Assembly: GCF_024519315.1 (NCBI RefSeq)
Contig: NZ_JANIIC010000046.1
Span: 1 to 64,000 of the forward strand
Length of the DNA stretch: 64,000 nucleotides
Direction of reading: 5' to 3'
Origin: Streptomyces malaysiensis subsp. samsunensis
GTDB taxonomy: Bacteria > Actinomycetota > Actinomycetes > Streptomycetales > Streptomycetaceae
The position numbers were made by a program, and so were the translations under genes. Of this stretch, positions 59,743 through 64,000 are shown piece after piece (positions within the stretch are counted from its first letter, which is position 1; each line of letters begins with the position of its first letter). The notes under the pieces are model-generated. The model worked only from the letters and a program-made list of their open reading frames with translations, was not told the DNA's origin and did not search any database.

Positions 59743-60179
59743 TCACCCGTCGGCGAGGCGCTGGATGGTGGTTCTCAGCCAGGTCTGGAGATCGGCGGGG
59801 TCGCCGAGTTCGGAACGCAGGACCCGGCGGCGGGTCGAGACGCCGAGCACGAAGGCGTCGATCGCGGCGGCTCGGCTGCGGGCCTCCGTATCGTCCAGGC
59901 CGCTGTCGCGCAGGTAGCGGTGGAGCGGCTCCAGTGAGTTCGTGTCGAGGAAGGCGGCCAGCGCCTCCGCCGCCTCCGGGCGTTCGCCGGACGCGCGTTG
60001 CAGTACGAGCAGCGGGTCCTGGCCGGGTGCGCCGAACCAGCGCTGGACGATGCTCGCCGCGAGGCGCGAACCCAGTGTGGAACGTCGCCGTCGAAGGAGG
60101 TGGAGACCGGGATCTCCACCCGGGCCGCCGCCAGGAAGAGGCCGTCCTTCTCGGCCCGTGGGCGCCCGCTGTCGGACAT
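59743..60179 (-). pseudogene. TetR-family remnant, frameshifted, C-terminal domain only
   Basis: The frame ending at 59743 gives a TetR-type effector domain: LAASIVQRWFGAPGQDPLLV, LHRYLRDSGLDDTEARSRAA, then LRTTIQRLADG. The start is in a different frame (MSDSGRPRAEKDGLFLAAAR at 60179), and most of the helix-turn-helix is deleted between them. The regulator is not functional. Confidence 0.65.
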
Positions 60180-60249
60180 CAGCTGGAACAGCCCCGGGCG
60201 CACGTTCTCCGCGAACCGCCGCCACCGGCCTTCTGGTGCCTGAGGGAAC

Positions 60250-61239
60250 TCAGCCTTCCGCGACCGCCGACTCAAGCAGGGAAAGCGTCCGGTTGTCCGC
60301 GTCCACGTGTGCGCGGATGCCGAGAGGCAGCGGCAGGTTCGGCGAGGTGTGGCCGAAGTCGACCTGGGCGAGAACCGGGATGTCACGCTGCGCCAGGACA
60401 TCGAGTACCACGTCGCGTAGATCTGCGCGCTCTCCGCCACCCTCGTAGGGCGTGACCTCGGTCGGGATGCCGACCACCATGCCCGCGATCCGGTCCAGCA
60501 CACCGGACAGCCGCAAGGCATGCAGGTCGTTCCAGATCCGCGAGACCGGCCGCTGCACCTCCTCCCAGAACAACACGGCGCCCTCGAACCGTTCGGCGGC
60601 CGGCGCGAACGGTGTCCCCTGAAGCAGAACCAGGCGGTTCAGCAAACCGCCGAACAGCGGTCCCTGCGCGCGGCCCGGCCGCCAGGTTTCCCAAGCCCCC
60701 ATCGCCGGCAGGACGCCCGGCGCCTCGGCCTTGGTGAGCACACGGGTGTAGAGGTCGACGAGCTCGGAGCGGCGGGCCTCGTCGCCCAGCGTGTACCAAT
60801 CGCCACCGAAACCGTGGGTGGCGATGTCGGCGTGGAAGCCGACGAGGCCGGTCTTGGCGTGCAACGCCATGTGCAGCAGCGAGATATCGCTGTAGCCGAG
60901 GATCGGTTTCGGGTCGGCCCGGATCGCGTCCAGATCGATCAAATCGAGATAGCCGATGGTCGCCTGTCCACCGGTATGCGCGACGATGGCCCGCACCTCC
61001 GGGTCCCGGAGCAAAACATTGAGTTCATCGGCCTGCTCCGCCGGAGTGCCCGACGCCCACCAGCGATTCCGCGCCGGGTTGACCATCGGGCTGACCCGCA
61101 CGCGGAAACCCATCCGCTCGAGCATCGCCACACCGCGGGCGAGCAGTGGTTCCTCACCCGGCTCGAGCTGGCCCGAGGGCGCGGTAACGACCACGAGGTC
61201 GCCGGAACGTAGCGCGCGGGGCCAAAGGATCGCAGGCAT
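60250..61239 (-). CDS. LD-carboxypeptidase / microcin-C immunity-like peptidase (S66 family)
   Basis: A 329-residue serine peptidase of family S66, which includes LdcA (cleaves the murein tetrapeptide L,D bond in the cytoplasm) and MccF (cleaves microcin C). The nucleophile Ser is in ILGYSDISLLHMAL at about residue 120, the catalytic Glu in AVLFWEEVQRP and the His in QVDFGHTSPNLP. The ATG at 61239 has AAGGAGGAGG upstream. The context (alone, near a TetR remnant) does not say which substrate is used. Confidence 0.88.
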   Translation of the reverse strand: MPAILWPRALRSGDLVVVTAPSGQLEPGEEPLLARGVAMLERMGFRVRVSPMVNPARNRWWASGTPAEQADELNVLLRDPEVRAIVAHTGGQATIGYLDLIDLDAIRADPKPILGYSDISLLHMALHAKTGLVGFHADIATHGFGGDWYTLGDEARRSELVDLYTRVLTKAEAPGVLPAMGAWETWRPGRAQGPLFGGLLNRLVLLQGTPFAPAAERFEGAVLFWEEVQRPVSRIWNDLHALRLSGVLDRIAGMVVGIPTEVTPYEGGGERADLRDVVLDVLAQRDIPVLAQVDFGHTSPNLPLPLGIRAHVDADNRTLSLLESAVAEG

Positions 61240-61619
61240 GGGGCCTCCTCCTTGTTGATCAATAATGCCGAGCAACAAGGTCCGTCCCGCCGATATTCCG
61301 CCTCACCGACGTGATCAGTTCAAGCCCCGAAACCCCGGCTGGGCCCACCGACCGCCTCCACGCGGACAACCCAGGAAGGACGGGTGCCGATGACGGGTTC
61401 GTCAGCACCCCGAGGACTCCTTCGACTGTGCAGCACTACTGCGGGGTCGCCGGACCCACCACAGCCAGCCGACGGAGACGGACCACCACAGCTCTGTCAA
61501 CTTCCCCGCGGGTATTTATCCTTGTCCGTAAGAATCGCTGATTTTTTCCATTACTCTTTCCTGACCCATCATCACCATCCGCCCGACCCAGGGCGGGACA
61601 CTCCACGGGGGAGGAGTCC
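61240..61619. other. 380-bp region upstream of the P-loop NTPase gene
   Basis: No gene is seen. The last 110 bp include an AT-rich stretch (about 61508-61562, with TTTATCC and GATTTTTTCC), unusual for this genome, which probably holds the promoter and leader of the NTPase gene. Confidence 0.45.
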
Positions 61620-63788
61620 GTGTGTGAAGACCTGGGCTTCGAGAAGCTGCTCGGCGAGGAGGGTTTCTTCGCCTGTCTGCTCGGGCGGTCGCCATCGGGC
61701 GCCGGCCGGGGACCGCTGTACGGCCCCGACCTGCCGGTGGTGCTGCTCACCGGCGGTCCCGGCATGGGGAAGGGACGGCTGCTGCGCGCGGTGCGGGACC
61801 ACTTCGCGACGAAAGTGCCGGTGGTCTACCTCGACTGCGGTTCACCGGTGTACGCGGACCGGGCGGAGCCCGAGCCGGGCGCCCGTGCGGCCGCGACCGA
61901 GGCCCTGGTCGAGATCGCCCGGCGGCTGTGCACCTGGCAGGGGACGGGCGGCCCGTTCGCCTTTCCCCGGCTCTTCGCCGGCCTGGCGGTGATCGCGACC
62001 GGCGCCGCGGACGGCACCCCCGCGGCGGTCGCGACGGAGATCGAACGGTACGAGGGGCTCCCCCAGAAGCGGCGCCTGCCCGGTCTGCGGACAGGTGACT
62101 TCTGGAAGGGAATGGTCTCCGGGTCCATCCAGAACCTGCTGGCGGCCCTGGCGGGGCAGGCGCTCGACCCGTACTCCGCGGCGGTGAGCAACGCGCTGCT
62201 GGACGCCCTCTTCCAGTCCTTGGCGCCCCGGGGCCGGGTGGAACTGGAGCGGATCTACGGCGGGTATCCCGGCGCGGCCGGCCAGCCCCAGCACGGGCTG
62301 CGGAATCTCGCCGCCGACTTCCAGGCGCGCGGCGAGGCACGGGAGCTGGCGGAGGGCTTCCTCTTCCGGGCGCTGCGCGAGGATCTCGAGGCCGCGTATG
62401 CCTCGGCGTCCGGCTGGCTGCGCCGGGTGGGCCGTCCGGGGCTGCTGCTGGACCACGCCGAGTCGCTGCTGGGCGAACGGCTGCTGCGTGCCGTGCTCAC
62501 CGACCGCCGGGGCGGGCAGCGCGACCGCGTGGTGATCGTGGGCACCGCGCGCCGGGCGGACGGCGGCGCCTTCCTTTACGGCGGTCTGCCGCCGGAGGAG
62601 GTGGTGCCCGCGGCGGAGTTCCGTCCCGCCGACGGCGGCCCGCCCGCCTGGTCGCGCGCCGGGGACGGCAGACCGGACCGGGCTCCGCTGGCCGGCGGGG
62701 CCCTGCTGCTGCGGATGCCCTTCCTCACCGGGGACCAGCTGCGCCGGGAGACCGAGCGCAGACAGACGCGCGTGGAGCCGGAGGGCGGCGCGAACCGCCG
62801 GCGTATCGACGCCGCCGTGGCGCGGCTGAGCGGCGGACGGCCGCATACGGTGATCCGGCTGGCCGCCGCCGCGGCCGCCTTCCGGATGCCCCCGGACGCC
62901 AACGACCGGGACGTGCTGGAGGCCCCGCTGCGGCTCCCCGGCGACGGCGCCCCGGAGCGGCCGGTGGCCGAAGTGCTGCTTCAGGAGCTGCTCATGGACC
63001 AGCTGCCGGTGAAGCTGCCGACCGAGCACCGCGACGAGTGGCTGGATCTGCTCACTCATCTGTCGGTGGCACACGACGAGGAATGCGCCGACGTCCTGCT
63101 GCGCCATCATCAGTCGGGCCATGTGAACCGCTTGACCGCCCACCAGGTGGCGACGCTGCTCACCGACACCGGATGGCCCCGCTGCGGACGACACTTCATC
63201 GGGGACTTCGGACTGCGCCAGATGCTGGTGCACCGGCTGTACGGGCTGCGCCCCGGTGGCGCCGCCTGGTACGCCGACCACCACCTCCTGCGGGACCATT
63301 ACGGGCGAGGGGCGGCGGACGGGGAACCGCCGGGCGGAGAGGCGTTCGGCTCGGTCGTCACCCACCGTATGAACCACCATCTTGTGTCCGGCGGTGCGGA
63401 CGATGTGGCCGGCCATCTGGCCGCCACGCTGCCCGGACGCCCCCGCGAGTGGTGCGCGGAGCTGCTGGAGATCGCCCAGGCGCCGTATCCGGGTGGTGCG
63501 GACGCCCGGCGGGAGCGCGCCCAGGGCCTGGTGGTGGCGACCGGACCGGCGCTGCGCCGCACCGTCGACCAGCTGCTGCACGCGGTGTGGCTGTGCGAGG
63601 AACGGACCAGGCCGACCGGTCAGGAGACGGCCCGCACCTTGGCCCAGCTGCTGGGCCTGCTCTCGATCATGGAGTTCGAGGGGGCGGGGCAGCTCGGCAA
63701 GGTGGCCACTCAATGGAGCGATCTGGCGGCGAACGAGCAGCCGTTGCTGCGCTGCGCATGTACCGAGCAACTGGGTCGAAGGAGGTAA
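61620..63788 (+). CDS. P-loop NTPase of STAND/AAA-like type
   Basis: A 722-residue protein starting at GTG 61620 with GGGGGAGGAG upstream. Walker A is LLTGGPGMGKGRLL (Lys51), with VVYLDCGS after it and a possible Walker B/sensor strand PGLLLDHAESLLG at about residue 280. The second half (residues 400-722) is helical with repeated His/Arg-rich segments and no clear sensor or effector domain. The next gene encodes a membrane-anchored protein only 6 bp later, so they form a pair. Such pairs are seen in Streptomyces; their function is not known to me. Confidence 0.8.
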   Translation: MCEDLGFEKLLGEEGFFACLLGRSPSGAGRGPLYGPDLPVVLLTGGPGMGKGRLLRAVRDHFATKVPVVYLDCGSPVYADRAEPEPGARAAATEALVEIARRLCTWQGTGGPFAFPRLFAGLAVIATGAADGTPAAVATEIERYEGLPQKRRLPGLRTGDFWKGMVSGSIQNLLAALAGQALDPYSAAVSNALLDALFQSLAPRGRVELERIYGGYPGAAGQPQHGLRNLAADFQARGEARELAEGFLFRALREDLEAAYASASGWLRRVGRPGLLLDHAESLLGERLLRAVLTDRRGGQRDRVVIVGTARRADGGAFLYGGLPPEEVVPAAEFRPADGGPPAWSRAGDGRPDRAPLAGGALLLRMPFLTGDQLRRETERRQTRVEPEGGANRRRIDAAVARLSGGRPHTVIRLAAAAAAFRMPPDANDRDVLEAPLRLPGDGAPERPVAEVLLQELLMDQLPVKLPTEHRDEWLDLLTHLSVAHDEECADVLLRHHQSGHVNRLTAHQVATLLTDTGWPRCGRHFIGDFGLRQMLVHRLYGLRPGGAAWYADHHLLRDHYGRGAADGEPPGGEAFGSVVTHRMNHHLVSGGADDVAGHLAATLPGRPREWCAELLEIAQAPYPGGADARRERAQGLVVATGPALRRTVDQLLHAVWLCEERTRPTGQETARTLAQLLGLLSIMEFEGAGQLGKVATQWSDLAANEQPLLRCACTEQLGRRR

Positions 63789-63794
63789 CGGGGG

Positions 63795-64000
63795 ATGCCC
63801 AGGTGGAAGAAGATCCTCTATGCCCTGCTGACGGTGGGGGCGGTCGCGGTGTGCTTCTGGCTCGTCTGGTCCTTCGTCCAGAAGCCGGACACCTGTGCCG
63901 ACGGGGTCGAGCGGACCGGTGGCGAGTGCATAGGCGTCAATGGGGAGGGCTACGACTTCGGCACGCCCGAGATCCACGAAGTGTCCCGGGCCATCGCCGA
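63795..64000 (+). CDS. membrane-anchored extracellular protein, start only (cut by window end)
   Basis: Begins at ATG 63795 with GGAGG nine bases upstream and runs off the window after 68 codons. One N-terminal hydrophobic helix (KILYALLTVGAVAVCFWLVW) acts as anchor. The extracellular part starts with a Cys pair (PDTCADGVERTGGECIGVNG), as in the periplasmic-binding-like proteins that follow P-loop NTPase genes in Streptomyces. The identity of the rest is unknown. Confidence 0.7.
   Translation, partial: MPRWKKILYALLTVGAVAVCFWLVWSFVQKPDTCADGVERTGGECIGVNGEGYDFGTPEIHEVSRAIA

Noticed and set aside
1..64000. CRISPR arrays, tRNA or rRNA genes, replication origin
   Set aside because: No regularly spaced repeats, no cloverleaf or rRNA core sequence and no DnaA-box cluster was noticed on either strand.

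Overview
The window is high-GC actinobacterial DNA. Genes are GC-rich in third codon positions, GTG and TTG starts are common, and the gene families are typical of Streptomyces: RheA/Hsp18, SARP, HxlR, GlxA-type AraC, DUF1707, DUF4232, Nur-type operator and Pls/PosA-type synthetase. No rRNA, tRNA, ribosomal protein or central metabolism gene is present. The mix of regulators, transporters, single-step enzymes, many truncated genes and remnants of at least six insertion-sequence or transposon families points to a chromosome arm rather than the core.

Layout. 1-1.4 kb: divergent hsp18/rheA heat-shock pair with two RheA operators. 1.6-4.5 kb: a run of decaying genes (amidotransferase-methyltransferase fusion with an in-frame TGA, a shredded methyltransferase, the last third of a cyanase) around an intact TetR gene. 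4.8-9.0 kb: a chimeric 1401-codon ORF that joins the exported head of a lamin-tail-domain protein to a Pls/PosA-type peptide synthetase. 9.1-20.5 kb: ordinary accessory genes (MFS/LysR, DHFR-like, lipoprotein, serine hydrolase, VOC/AraC, quinone oxidoreductase/HxlR, amidase, TetR). 20.6-23.7 kb: gene debris, a SARP regulator and a truncated GH2 glycosidase. 23.9-29.6 kb: a five-gene operon for a NikABCDE-like ABC importer plus a methyltransferase, preceded by a good Nur box. 29.7-33.1 kb: mostly fossils (P-type ATPase, MmyB-type regulator, hydrolase, IS5 transposase, SDR, NRPS).

33.5-41.2 kb is the most coherent accessory block. On the minus strand it holds an IclR regulator, a cytosolic substrate-binding-fold protein, a small leader peptide of the type found before Streptomyces sulfur genes, an ABC importer (lipoprotein, permease, ATPase), a second cytosolic substrate-binding-fold protein and an MFS exporter. 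The two soluble proteins share CEWG, GSHY and LMEP motifs and have no signal peptide, so they could be enzymes or intracellular binding proteins. This is my best candidate for an undescribed system, probably for a sulfur-containing or similar small molecule.

41.2-49.7 kb: DUF1707 gene, a three-gene module resembling toxin-antitoxin genes, two small secreted proteins, a TetR/oxidoreductase pair with paired operators, and a Kelch-repeat protein. 49.9-53.7 kb: a tightly overlapping ABC exporter plus two-component system operon. 53.7-57.7 kb: IS200, IS630, integrase and Tn3 remnants around an FkbM methyltransferase and a macrolide-type glycosyltransferase. 57.7-61.2 kb: divergent GlxA regulator and DJ-1/PfpI protein sharing a 25-bp palindrome, a TetR remnant and an LD-carboxypeptidase. 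The window ends inside a pair made of a large P-loop NTPase and a membrane-anchored protein.

Start sites were chosen by ribosome-binding site and family start. All family assignments come from reading motifs; no database search was run.
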